A DNA stretch of 64,000 bases from CAMYOC01 sp963704875. Lineage in GTDB: Bacteria; Pseudomonadota; Gammaproteobacteria; Steroidobacterales; XN24. Location of the stretch: assembly GCA_963704875.1 (NCBI GenBank), contig CAVPIA010000008.1:806001-870000 (forward strand). Reading direction: 5' to 3'. Both the position numbers and the translations under genes were made by a program. The notes below the pieces were generated by a model. The model was not told the DNA's origin and searched no databases. It saw only the letters and a program-made list of their open reading frames with translations. Each line of letters begins with the position of its first letter. Position 1 is the first letter of the stretch. This document shows, piece by piece, positions 35,397 through 44,700 of this stretch.

Positions 35397-35525
35397 GGGG
35401 AGTCTCCTGGAATCGACAATTCAGTCACTTGATCGTGTGTGTCTGCAGGTGCCGCGCCGGAATCAGGCTGCGAGAGTCAATCTGCTGCAATCGATCTGCC
35501 AGCATCGTCAATTCAGAGGCGATCC

Positions 35526-35567
35526 ATGGCAGCCGATATATGCCAGCCGACATATGGCAGCCGACTA
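35526..35567. repeat. Three tandem 14-bp repeats at the ALDH stop codon
   Basis: ATGGCAGCCGATAT, ATGCCAGCCGACAT and ATGGCAGCCGACTA follow each other without gaps. The last unit ends with the stop codon of the aldehyde dehydrogenase gene (35565-35567). Confidence 0.85.
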
Positions 35568-37004
35568 CCTGAGCTGCGGCGACTTCATCACCATCATCTT
35601 CTCAATTTGCATATCTTCGATCGAATACGGAATGCCTCCGGTGCCCAGCCCGGATTGGCGCAATCCGGCAAACGGCATGCCGTCGACACGGAATGCGGTG
35701 TGATCGTTGACCATCACCGCCGACCCATCCAGACGGGTGAATACCCGCAGCGCGGTTTCCAGATCGGCAGTAAACACCGCGCCCTGGAACGCGACCGGCA
35801 GCGCGTTGGCGCGGCTGATTGCTTCATCCAGGTCATCGTAGGGGTAGACGCATACCACCGGGCCGAAGATCTCCTGGGTGCTCACCTCGGCGTCGTCGGG
35901 CGGCTGATAGAGAACCGTCGGCGCGTAGCAGGATTCCTCCAGCGCCTCGCCGCCGCACAGCACTTCCGCGCCAGCGGCACTCGCCGCCTCTACCCATTCA
36001 CCGACCCGTCGCATTTCGGCCGGACGGATCAACGGGCCGACTTCGGTTTCCGCCAGTGTCGGATCGCCAATGCGCAGCTTGTCAGCACTTGCGGCCAGAC
36101 GTTCGGCGAACATGCGCGCCACACTGTGGTGTGCGAATACGCGCTGCACCGACACGCAGACCTGACCGGCATGATAGAAGCCACCCTTGCTGACCGCCGC
36201 GACCGCGGCATCCAGATCTGCGTCGGCGGCCACGAACAATGGCGCAGCGCCGCCGTGCTCCAACGCACAGCGGGTGCCGGCAGCCAATTGTGAACGCAGC
36301 ATCCAGCCGACCCGGGCGCTGCCGATAAACGAAAAGAACGCGACCCGGGGATCAGTGACCAGCGCCTGCGCGGTATCCCGATCAGCCGCGACCAGCACCT
36401 GGGCCCAGCCGTCCGGCAAGCCCGCTTGTCTCAGGATCTGGACGAAATGCAGACAGGACAAGGGCGTGTCTTCGGCCGGCTTGACCACCACCGGGCATCC
36501 TGCGGCCACCGCCGCCGCGACCTGGTGGACGATCAGGTTCAGTGGATGGTTGAACGCGCTGACCGCGACCACCGGACCGATCGGTTCGCGACGGGTGAAG
36601 GCAAAGCGCTCAGCACCTGCGGCGGTCCCGCGCATCGGAATCACCGTGCCCTGATGAGTGCGAATAGTCTCGATACACAATTTCAGACCGTCGACCGCCC
36701 GCGCAACCTCGACCCGCGAGTCGATCAACGGCTTGCCGCCTTCCTGCGCGGCCGTCATCGCCAGCGACTCGCTCTCCGCACTCATGATCTGCGCCGCGCG
36801 TTCCAGAATTTCGACCCGCTGATGCACCGGCAGCCACGCATCATGATCGCGAAACAGCGTTTCGGCCACGCTCAGGGCCGCGTCGACATGGCGCTGATCG
36901 CCGGTTTCGACTTCGGCGACAGGCTGGCCGTCGTAGGGGGCGGTCACCGTGACGACCCCGACCGCCGGCAGGTCGCTGACGATCGCCATCGGGTAACGGG
37001 TCAT
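35565..37004 (-). CDS. Aldehyde dehydrogenase family protein
   Basis: A 479-aa NAD(P)-dependent ALDH. The catalytic glutamate is in CALEHGGAAPLFVA and the nucleophilic cysteine in FYHAGQVCVSVQRVF. The segment VSAFNHPLNLIVHQVAAAVAAGCPVVVKPAED is the cofactor-binding core. The variant LEHGG (in place of LELGG) and the GQVC context are seen in glyceraldehyde-3-phosphate/succinate-semialdehyde-like ALDHs. GGAG lies seven bases before the ATG. It follows the acetolactate synthase gene by 38 bp, indicating a shared transcript and a role in aldehyde/keto-acid metabolism. Confidence 0.88.
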   Translation of the reverse strand: MTRYPMAIVSDLPAVGVVTVTAPYDGQPVAEVETGDQRHVDAALSVAETLFRDHDAWLPVHQRVEILERAAQIMSAESESLAMTAAQEGGKPLIDSRVEVARAVDGLKLCIETIRTHQGTVIPMRGTAAGAERFAFTRREPIGPVVAVSAFNHPLNLIVHQVAAAVAAGCPVVVKPAEDTPLSCLHFVQILRQAGLPDGWAQVLVAADRDTAQALVTDPRVAFFSFIGSARVGWMLRSQLAAGTRCALEHGGAAPLFVAADADLDAAVAAVSKGGFYHAGQVCVSVQRVFAHHSVARMFAERLAASADKLRIGDPTLAETEVGPLIRPAEMRRVGEWVEAASAAGAEVLCGGEALEESCYAPTVLYQPPDDAEVSTQEIFGPVVCVYPYDDLDEAISRANALPVAFQGAVFTADLETALRVFTRLDGSAVMVNDHTAFRVDGMPFAGLRQSGLGTGGIPYSIEDMQIEKMMVMKSPQLR

Positions 37005-37042
37005 AGTCTGACTCCAGTGTGGTTCATTGATTGTGGCCGGGC

Positions 37043-38695
37043 CTACATGGGCTGGGTGATCTCGCCGAGACGTTTTGTCAGCGCCGGGTTTTCACGATAG
37101 TCGATCGGAATCACCACCAGACTCGGGCCCTCCTCCTGAAACGCAGTTTCCAGCGTCTGACGCAGGTCCTGGCTGCGTTGCACACAATGACCATGCCAGC
37201 CAAACGCCTGCGCCAGACCAATCCAGTCCGGATTGCCAAAAGACAGATCCGTATGGCGCTTGAATTCGTTGTCCTGCTTCCACGCGATCAGACCATAACC
37301 GCCGTCCTCCCAAACCATGGTGACGAAGTTGCAGTTCAATCGGCGCGCGGTTTCCATCTCCTGCACGTTCATCAGGAACCCGCCGTCGCCGGCGACCGCG
37401 AGAATCCTCCGCTGCGGGTACAACAGGCTGGCGGCGATGGCGCCTGGCAGCGCAAACCCCATCGAGCAAAACCCGTTCGGGATCAGGCAGGTATTGGGCT
37501 CATGACAATGATAGTGGCGGGCGATCCACATCTTGTGCGCGCCGACATCGGATAACAGGATGTCTTGCGGCCCCAGCACCTGGCGCGCATCCCACAAGGC
37601 CTTTTGCGGGCGGATCAGGCCGTCGGTGTCGTCGTCTGCGTGACGCGACAGTTCCTCGCCCATGCGCTCGCGCATGCTGTGCTGACCGCTCAGATCAAAG
37701 CTCGGCGGCGACGCTTGCTCGAGTCTCTGATTGAGCATCCACAGCGTATGCGACAGATCGCCGATCAATTCGACCTCGGGCAGATAATGCTCGTCGATCT
37801 CCGCGGGCAGAAAGTCGGCGTGGATGATCCGCTTGTCGCCATTTGGATTCCACAATTGCGGGTGATATTCGACCATATCGAACCCGAGCGTGAGCACCAG
37901 GTCCGCATCGTCGATGACCAGGGCGGGCAGATCCTTGGAGCCCAGGCCGATGGTGTAGAGACAGTAGTCCTCGTCGCAGTCGACGACGCCCTTGGCCATA
38001 AAGGTGCTGATCACCCCGATGCCGGTGCGCTGGCAAAATTCGCGCAGCTGTTTGTGCGCATGCTTGCGGATACACCCGTTGCCGGCCAGGATCACCGGCC
38101 GCTCGGCGTTGCAGATCATCTCAAACGCGCGATCCGCGATTTTGTCGTCTGGCACATAACGACGATAGCGCCGAGGCTGCAGCGGCTGCGCGGTCGATGT
38201 CTGTTTCGCAATGTCCTCGGGCAACTCGATATGAATGGCGCCCGGCTTCTCGGTACGCGACAGGCGTACGGCCTTGCGCACGATCTCGGGAATCGTGTCG
38301 GCGTGGCGGATACTGGTGGCCCATTTGGTCACCGGCTCGAACATCGCCACCACATCCATGATCTGGTGAGATTCCTTGTGCAGACGCCGGGTCGAACCCT
38401 GCCCGGTCAATACCAGCATCGGCGCCCGGTCCATATTCGCGTCGGCGACACCGGTGATCAGATTGGTCGCGCCGGGACCCAAAGTCCCCAGACAAGCGGC
38501 CGGATTGCCGGTCAGGCGGCCATAAACTTCGGCCATGAATGCAGCGCCCTGTTCATGCCGGGTCAGCACAAAGCGAATTTTTTCGGACGCCTCCAGCGAC
38601 ATCATGAAATCGGCGTTTTCCTCACCGGGGACACCGAATACATACTCGATTTCCTCCTCTTCAAGACAACGGACGAGAAGATCTGATGCTTTCAA
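37043..38695 (-). CDS. Acetolactate synthase large-subunit-like TPP enzyme
   Basis: A 550-aa thiamin-diphosphate enzyme that probably condenses two pyruvates to acetolactate. FGVPGEENADFM with the catalytic Glu region (LTRHEQGAAFMAEVYGRLTG) is at the N-terminus, and the TPP-binding AVAGDGGFLMNVQEMETARR-(N)-containing motif is at the C-terminus. No regulatory small subunit (ilvH) is adjacent, which fits the catabolic/AlsS-like type. The start is TTG with AGGAG six bases ahead; no ATG occurs at a sensible position. It is cotranscribed with the ALDH. Confidence 0.88.
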   Translation of the reverse strand: MKASDLLVRCLEEEEIEYVFGVPGEENADFMMSLEASEKIRFVLTRHEQGAAFMAEVYGRLTGNPAACLGTLGPGATNLITGVADANMDRAPMLVLTGQGSTRRLHKESHQIMDVVAMFEPVTKWATSIRHADTIPEIVRKAVRLSRTEKPGAIHIELPEDIAKQTSTAQPLQPRRYRRYVPDDKIADRAFEMICNAERPVILAGNGCIRKHAHKQLREFCQRTGIGVISTFMAKGVVDCDEDYCLYTIGLGSKDLPALVIDDADLVLTLGFDMVEYHPQLWNPNGDKRIIHADFLPAEIDEHYLPEVELIGDLSHTLWMLNQRLEQASPPSFDLSGQHSMRERMGEELSRHADDDTDGLIRPQKALWDARQVLGPQDILLSDVGAHKMWIARHYHCHEPNTCLIPNGFCSMGFALPGAIAASLLYPQRRILAVAGDGGFLMNVQEMETARRLNCNFVTMVWEDGGYGLIAWKQDNEFKRHTDLSFGNPDWIGLAQAFGWHGHCVQRSQDLRQTLETAFQEEGPSLVVIPIDYRENPALTKRLGEITQPM

Positions 38696-38996
38696 TGTCT
38701 GCTCCTGTGGGCCTGCGTCGCTCTGTAATGATCCTTTGTGCTCTGGACTGCGCCCCGTGTTCAGCCTGGTCCGGCTCGGGCCGGCCGGAACCGGCTAAGG
38801 CAATGCTCAGTATAGCGGCTGCGATGCCTGACTTCCCCAGGATTGGTAGCCGGCGGTTGCCAGGTCATGACGGGCTGTCATGGGTGGCAATTGCCGCGTC
38901 TTCGGGCTATTTTGACACTAGGTCTTGGCGATTTTTTTTGCGCTGAGCAGTTCTGCGCCCAAATGCTCCGGGCAAAACCTCTTAGGGGAATCCGAA
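38696..38996. other. Divergent intergenic region
   Basis: About 300 bp between the acetolactate synthase gene (minus) and the DUF937 gene (plus). It must hold both promoters. I see no conserved element beyond the ribosome binding sites. Confidence 0.5.
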
Positions 38997-39530
38997 ATGA
39001 ATCTGATGGACATCCTGGGCGGCGCCACCGGCGTCGACGCCAGCAAGCAAATTGCGGCCAATCTTGGCCTGGATCAGGCTCAGGCAAAGGCTGTGATGGC
39101 AAAACTGGTACCGGCACTGAGCGCCGGTCTGAAAAAGAATGCGGCCCAACCAGGTGGCCTGGAAGCCCTCGGGCGGGCGCTGCAACAGGGCGGGCACAGC
39201 AAGTATCTGCAACAGGCCAAGGCGCTTGAGGGAGCGGCCGCGATCAAGGACGGCAACGCGATCCTCGGACACATCCTGGGTAGCAAGGACGTGAGCCGCG
39301 GTGTGGCGGCGCGTGCCGCAGAAGGGACCGGAGTTGACTATGGTCTGGTCAAACAGATGCTGCCGATGGTGGCCGCTGCAGTGATGGGTGCTATGGGTCA
39401 GCAACGCCAGAAAGCGGGCGCAGGCGGCAACGATGTGGGCGGCCTCCTTGGGTCAATGCTGGACAGCGATGGCGACGGCTCGATCGCGGATGATCTGCTG
39501 GGAATGGCGGGCAAGTTCTTCGGTCGCTAG
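38997..39530 (+). CDS. DUF937-family protein
   Basis: A 177-aa protein of the DUF937 (YidB-like) family: MNLMDILGG, repeated short helices with glycine-rich turns (GGLEALGRALQQGG; GNAILGHILGSKDVSRGVA), then VDYGLVKQMLPMVAAAVMGAMG and a C-terminal GGLLGSMLDSDGDGSIADDL with a calcium-loop-like DSDGDGS. Function is unknown. The start at 38997 has GGGGAA ahead. It is followed after 108 bp by the Kbp-like gene on the same strand. Confidence 0.88.
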   Translation: MNLMDILGGATGVDASKQIAANLGLDQAQAKAVMAKLVPALSAGLKKNAAQPGGLEALGRALQQGGHSKYLQQAKALEGAAAIKDGNAILGHILGSKDVSRGVAARAAEGTGVDYGLVKQMLPMVAAAVMGAMGQQRQKAGAGGNDVGGLLGSMLDSDGDGSIADDLLGMAGKFFGR

Positions 39531-39638
39531 ACGACATGCTTGTTTCCCTCAACCATCAGGCGCAGCCCAAGTCTTCAACGATAAGCTGCAACAAAGATCC
39601 GCAATACTTTCATTCTTGAACAACCGGGGAGAACACAA

Positions 39639-40136
39639 ATGGGTATGTTCGATTTCATCGCCGATGTCGGCGAAAAGTTATTCACCAGCGATAAAGACGC
39701 TGCGGAAAAGATTCACAAGCAGCTCACCCAGGGCATGCCGGGCATGATCTCGGACCTCAAGGTCGATTTCGACGATGGCGTGGTGACGCTGGCGGGTGAG
39801 TGCGATACCGCGCGCAGCAAACGTGTCGCGACGCTGACCGCAGGCAACGTTAAGGGCGTAAAAGCGGTCCATGCCGACGCATTGACGGTACGTGCGGCTG
39901 CGGACCCGACTGCGGCCCCGGCTGCCGTCGCCGCGGCTGCGCCAAGCGCGGCCACAGCCGAGGAAGAACCGGGCGAGTACTACACCATCAAGTCAGGCGA
40001 CACCCTGGGCGGGATCGCCAAGAAGCATCTCGGCAATGCCATGGCCTACAAGAAGATTTTCGAGGCCAATCGCGAGGTGATCAAGGACCCCGACAAGATC
40101 TATCCCGGACAGAAGATCTTTATCCCGAAGGACTAG
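39639..40136 (+). CDS. kbp: BON-LysM protein, Kbp (YgaU)-like
   Basis: A 165-aa protein with an N-terminal MGMFDFIADVGEKLF, a BON domain at about residues 25-88 (DLKVDFDDGVVTLAGE), an Ala/Pro-rich linker, and a LysM domain at about 113-163 (YYTIKSGDTLGGIAKKHLGN ... YPGQKIFIPKD). This is the architecture and size of E. coli Kbp, a cytoplasmic potassium-binding protein induced by K+ and hyperosmotic stress. The linker here is longer and more alanine-rich. The absence of a signal peptide fits Kbp. Confidence 0.9.
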   Translation: MGMFDFIADVGEKLFTSDKDAAEKIHKQLTQGMPGMISDLKVDFDDGVVTLAGECDTARSKRVATLTAGNVKGVKAVHADALTVRAAADPTAAPAAVAAAAPSAATAEEEPGEYYTIKSGDTLGGIAKKHLGNAMAYKKIFEANREVIKDPDKIYPGQKIFIPKD

Positions 40137-40226
40137 CCGCCAGTTCTTTTTCTGGCCATTGTGGCCGCTTTTGTGGCTCTGGCCACCGCGCCGGCAGCTT
40201 GTTTGCCGACGCGGTGGCTGCTGGCA

Positions 40227-40619
40227 CTATTTTTCCTTGCCGCCGCCGAATAGAGACTCCAGTTCCGACAGCGGATTCGGCGAACCCTCGCCCTGCGGTG
40301 ACGCCCCCTCCTCTGCCGAGCCCCCGAACAAGGCCTCAAGCTGGGGACTTGCCGTGCCACCCCCCGGATCAGCCGCGCCTGACCAGGCGCCAGCATGGGG
40401 CTCCAGATAGCCACAGAAATTCGCACGCGTCTTGTCAGCCACCGGCTCCGCAACCGGTTCCCTGCAATCGTTTGCCACCGCGCGATCGTAGAACCGACAC
40501 ATCCGGCAGACGTGCAATTCTGCCCCACAGTTCGTGCATTCTGCCCGTCTGGACAGAGGCAAAGGTAAGTCCGTGATGCCGCTTCCACATTTCCAGCAAG
40601 CCAGATCCTGGTCGGTCAT
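40227..40619 (-). CDS. Zinc-ribbon protein of unknown function
   Basis: A 130-aa protein with two cysteine clusters: Cys8/Cys11 with Cys28/Cys31 (a zinc ribbon), and Cys38/Cys41 with Cys52 and Cys69. The C-terminal half is low-complexity, Gly/Ser/Pro/Glu-rich, ending in two LxxLFGG units (QLEALFGG; ELESLFGG). Such repeated short motifs after a metal domain may bind a partner protein. I do not recognise a named family. It faces the Kbp gene tail to tail. Confidence 0.7.
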   Translation of the reverse strand: MTDQDLACWKCGSGITDLPLPLSRRAECTNCGAELHVCRMCRFYDRAVANDCREPVAEPVADKTRANFCGYLEPHAGAWSGAADPGGGTASPQLEALFGGSAEEGASPQGEGSPNPLSELESLFGGGKEK

Positions 40620-40841
40620 TTGAATGCCTCACGCGATCGCCGCTTCCCCGGCCTGGCAGCTGCGCCAGGCGGTGGGGCCAGCGTCCAGACTAGGATTCCC
40701 TCCGCCGGCATTCAAGTCGTGCCAGGAGATTCGCTACTGCTCACGCACGCCTCGCCTCGTCCAGGCTTCAGATGCGCGAATCAACGCGCGGCCGAAGCAG
40801 CGCGCAGCGCGGCGACTGTTGTATTATGGCGTCCCCTTGAA

Positions 40842-40918
<77 letters not shown>

Positions 40919-40964
40919 CTTTTCCTTGTCGGTCAATCGGATACGACGGCACCGGAGGCGATGA

Positions 40965-40992
40965 GACCAGGGGATTGGGATCCCTTGGTCGG
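40965..40992 (+). repeat. Partial att-like copy inside a hairpin
   Basis: ATCCCTTGGTCGG (40980-40992) repeats the tRNA sequence exactly 100 bp further on and extends as CGG as in the distal copy. It also forms the right arm of a hairpin (GACCAGGGGAT, TGGG loop, ATCCCTTGGTC; 10 of 11 pairs). It looks like a remnant of an element end. Confidence 0.55.
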
Positions 40993-41165
40993 CGATTCGG
41001 GCTAGCCCGCGGGGGGCAACTGTCCGAATATCCGGGATGAGGCCACCTGCCAGAAGACTCCAGTTTCTACCTGCCGCTCATTCGGGGAAGCTTACGCTCG
41101 ATACCGTGCTGCAGCAGAGCGGCTGACGATCAGGCCCCCGATTGTCGGCGCAGTTTGCGCACGAC

Positions 41166-41543
41166 CTAGGTACCGAACAGCGATTTAAAGTTTAGGGTAA
41201 TGAGGTCGCCAAAAACCTTGACTAGAAACGGCGGTTCGTAATTTCGGAACGCATTCGCTAGCGGCGTAATATCAATATCCGATGGCTGTTCTTTCTCTTG
41301 CTCCGGGCCGATCCAGTATCGGCTGTTGTCTCCGAACGGCTCCCAGACGATGTAATCGATGCCCAGGTACTTGAAGGCCACATGTACATCGCTCGATGCA
41401 CCAAAGAGCCTTCGCACCTTCACGTCTGTAACGTCATCGACCGTGCTTAGGATTCCCCCTATCTTCTTCGGCCGAACGTATATGTTCTCGATCTCGAAGG
41501 CCAAGAAGTAGCCATCATCACGATGAAGCTCGTAAGTCCTCAT
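41166..41543 (-). CDS. Small island protein downstream of Rhs, possible immunity or orphan gene
   Basis: A 125-aa soluble protein (MRTYELHRDDGYFLAFEIEN...) with alternating beta segments and aromatic residues and no signal peptide. The ATG at 41543 is preferred over a GTG three codons earlier. I do not recognise the family. It is the last minus-strand gene of the island, 46 bp after the small membrane protein, so it is probably in one transcript with rhs. Genes in this position often encode immunity proteins, but this is inference from position. Confidence 0.65.
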   Translation of the reverse strand: MRTYELHRDDGYFLAFEIENIYVRPKKIGGILSTVDDVTDVKVRRLFGASSDVHVAFKYLGIDYIVWEPFGDNSRYWIGPEQEKEQPSDIDITPLANAFRNYEPPFLVKVFGDLITLNFKSLFGT

Positions 41544-41589
41544 TGACTGCACATTGCGCCAATCATTGACGTTGCGCGCGCTCCTTTAT

Positions 41590-41775
41590 CTACTCCCTAT
41601 TACGTCGGTCTTCGATCGTTGCGACCACGCCATTCAGTAGAACAGCTACAACGCAGATCGCATAAAGAACCAAAAAATTCAGACCGGTTAACCAAGCCGC
41701 AAGCCCAGCGATCACCCCGCAAACGGCAAGCATCGCTACAAGCATCTTTGGGCTGAAGCCAGTCTTTGACATCAT
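41590..41775 (-). CDS. Two-TM membrane protein overlapping the Rhs stop; candidate immunity protein
   Basis: A 61-aa protein (MMSKTGFSPKMLVAM...) with two hydrophobic segments, at about residues 11-29 and 32-51, and a charged C-terminus (EDRRNRE). The start ATG overlaps the Rhs TGA stop by four bases, so translation should be coupled to the toxin gene. Polymorphic-toxin immunity genes lie immediately 3' of the toxin; a membrane immunity protein would be expected for a membrane-acting toxin. No sequence family is recognised. Confidence 0.65.
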   Translation of the reverse strand: MMSKTGFSPKMLVAMLAVCGVIAGLAAWLTGLNFLVLYAICVVAVLLNGVVATIEDRRNRE

Positions 41776-44700
41776 TGCTCGCACCCGCATTCTGCGGCAC
41801 CGGCTGCGGCAGCAGCCGTCACACCAGCACCATAGGCGTTAATACCGAAGTTCGTCTTTCCAGCCGATGCGCGCAGCTGAGCATCAGTTTTCCCTCTTAG
41901 ATTTGGCGGCCTCCAGTTCCGTCCAAAACCACCACGGAAAAACGTCTTCAAGCCTTGCCTGAAGCCGCTGGCTTGAGCCCCTGAGGAAGCCAATAGCGAT
42001 CCTCCCTTGGCTAGTCCAGCATAAGCCAAACGCCCACCACCGGCAGCTAGCGCAGCGTAGGAACCATAATCGTAAGCGTTGCTACACTTGTCCACGCCAC
42101 CATCGACTCCTGTCAAATCCCTGAGTCGTTGCCCTTGGCCAAGTAGCAGCGCATCACCAAGGCCAGCCGAAAAATCCACAAAACCTTGCGGCAGCGGATC
42201 ACCCAGCGCCCATAGACCGTACGGATCAATGTAGATCAGCGGATTGCTATAGACGTACTCGTAGGTGTTTGTTCCGCCCCACAAGCCGATTGGATCGCTC
42301 TCCAGATACCGTCCCGTACTCGGATCATAGGTTCTGAAGTAGTTGTAATGCAGCCCCGTCTCCTGATCGTAATACTGCCCCGGAAATCTCAGATTCAGGG
42401 TGACTGATATCCCATCCTGGTCCGGATCCTCATCCACGGTCGCGGCCCCGAACGGATCATAGACCGCGGTCCATACACGGGTGCCGGATTCATCACTCAG
42501 CGCCCGCGGCGTGCCCAGGTGATCGTTGTGGACGTAGTAGACCGCATCCGCCTCGTGATCCACCACCGCCAGCGGCTGACGGTTCAGATAGACAAGCTCC
42601 CGGACGGGCTGGCCGGTGTCATCAAGGATAGCCAGCAACTTCCCGCCCAATCCGTAGCGGTACTCGAAACTCTCTCCGCCTGCGTCCTTGCGCACCCGCT
42701 GGCCAAGGCCGTTATAGGCATATTCGCCCTGGATCGTCACCGTCCCGTCGTCTTCGCTCACCTGTAGCAGCCGGTTGTGGGCGCTGTATGCAAAAAGCCG
42801 GTCCGGGCCCGCGCCAATGGAGGTCTTGGCGGTAATGGAGCCGTTGGCATCGTGGGTGTAGTTCCAGACCGTGTCCTTGGTGGGCTGGTTCTCGTGTTTG
42901 CGATATCGGTTGCGGGGATAGGTATACGTGGTGGTCACGCCATCGGACACCAGTTTGTTCCGATTGCCATTGCGGTCAAGATCGTAGTCGCGACTGCCAA
43001 ACGCGCCATCGGCAGTGTCCAGGCGATTGATGCCGTCGTAGGTGAACTGGGCCAACTCGGGGGTGCCTGTGTCTTCAGTCCGCGCTATCAGATTGCCCGC
43101 CTCATCATACGTCCCATCAGTGAGTTCCATCACGCCCGGGACCGTGATGTCCAGAATGCGGTAGGCCGTATCCACGATCTGGCTGAGCGTCAGGCCATTC
43201 CCGTACTGCAGGGACTTCAGCGGGCCGAAGGGCTCATAGAGGACATTCTGCGCCATCACCTGGGTCTGGCCGTCTATTGTCAACGTGACTTCAGTGGTCT
43301 GGCCAGCCGCATCGTGGTCGTATTCCACCAAGGCACCGGAGGGATAGGTCACGGAGGCGATCCTGCCGGCCGCATCGTAACCATAGCTCAGCCCCTGATG
43401 GGTGGTCACGTCGCCAAAGGCGTTGTAGGCATAAGACACCGAGACCGGGTTGCTTCCGCCGATGCCCTTGGCCACCGAGCACAGCCGTCCCGTACCGTTG
43501 GTGCAGCTGTCATAGACGAAGCTCAGATCGTCATCGGTGCTGCCCTGGACATCAACGACGACAAGCCGGTTCAGCGCATCGTAGCTGTATTGGAATACCA
43601 GCCCTTTGGCATCGGTCTTTTGCAGGATATTGCCGGCGCCGTCGTAGGCATCAAAGCTGGTCAGCCCCGTATCAGGACTATCCTGGGACAGCAGGTCGCC
43701 GAGGTCGTCGTAATCGAAGTAGGTCTGATTGAATTCCGGATCCCTGATGTAGCCGGGTCGGTCCGCGGCATCATAGTCATTGAACCCGGTGTTCGCGGCA
43801 ACGCCGCTCGAGTCAGCCACTTGGGTAGTCTGTCGCTTCGCGTTGTCATAGCTCAGGCTCGTGGTCTTTCCCCGACCATTCTTTACGGTAATCGGCCGCC
43901 CATCCGCGGCGACGTAGTAGTCGAGCGATTCATTTTCCCGGGTGACCAGGTCCACATGGCTGTACGCATCGAAGGTACGACTAAGCGCATTCCGCAGCAC
44001 ATGCGTGCTGTCATAGATGTCCTCCTGTGTGACGTTGCCCTCAGTATCGAGCTCGTATTCGATGTAATTGCCCAGCCCATCGGTGATCCGGGTCAGGCGC
44101 CTGGCGTCGTCGTAGTCGAAGTCAATAGACGTGGCATCGGATGTGCCGTGCGCTGTAGTGACAACATCCGTCTCGCCGGTCGGCAAATAGGTGAAGTGAG
44201 TGACTCTGTCATCACTACTGCCCTGGTCGGTCTCGGTGATCGTCTCCAGCCGGTCGTTGCCAGGGTAGTAGGTGTAGGTCACCGATAAACCATTGGGGCG
44301 CTGTTCCGACAGGACCTTGCCCGTCGCCGAATACTGGATGTTGTCCCGATCAGCGATACCGGTCGGCCCGATGACGCTCCTCAGCCGGCCCCGATTATCG
44401 CCCTCGGACGCATCGTCGGCGTAGTAGTCCAGGGCGGTGATGTCGGCGACATCGGTCCGCGGCCCGTCTATCAGACTAAGCTGGTTCAGGGGGCCGTTGT
44501 ATTGAAAGGCTGTGGTTTGCGACACGGCCACGCCAGCAGGAGTGAAACCGTCTATCCGAATCGAGGTGACATTCCCCGCGTCGTCGTACTCATAGGTCGT
44601 GACCTTGCTGTTGCCGGCACTGACCGAGGGTTCACTCATCGTACTGACCCGGTCCCGGAAGCGCGGGTCATAGGTGTAGTCGACGCGTCTTGCGCCGGCT

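Noticed and set aside
42777..44288. 503-codon plus-strand ORF opposite the Rhs gene
   Set aside because: Mirror of the YD repeats; valine/isoleucine-rich repetition is explained by the repeat coding on the other strand.
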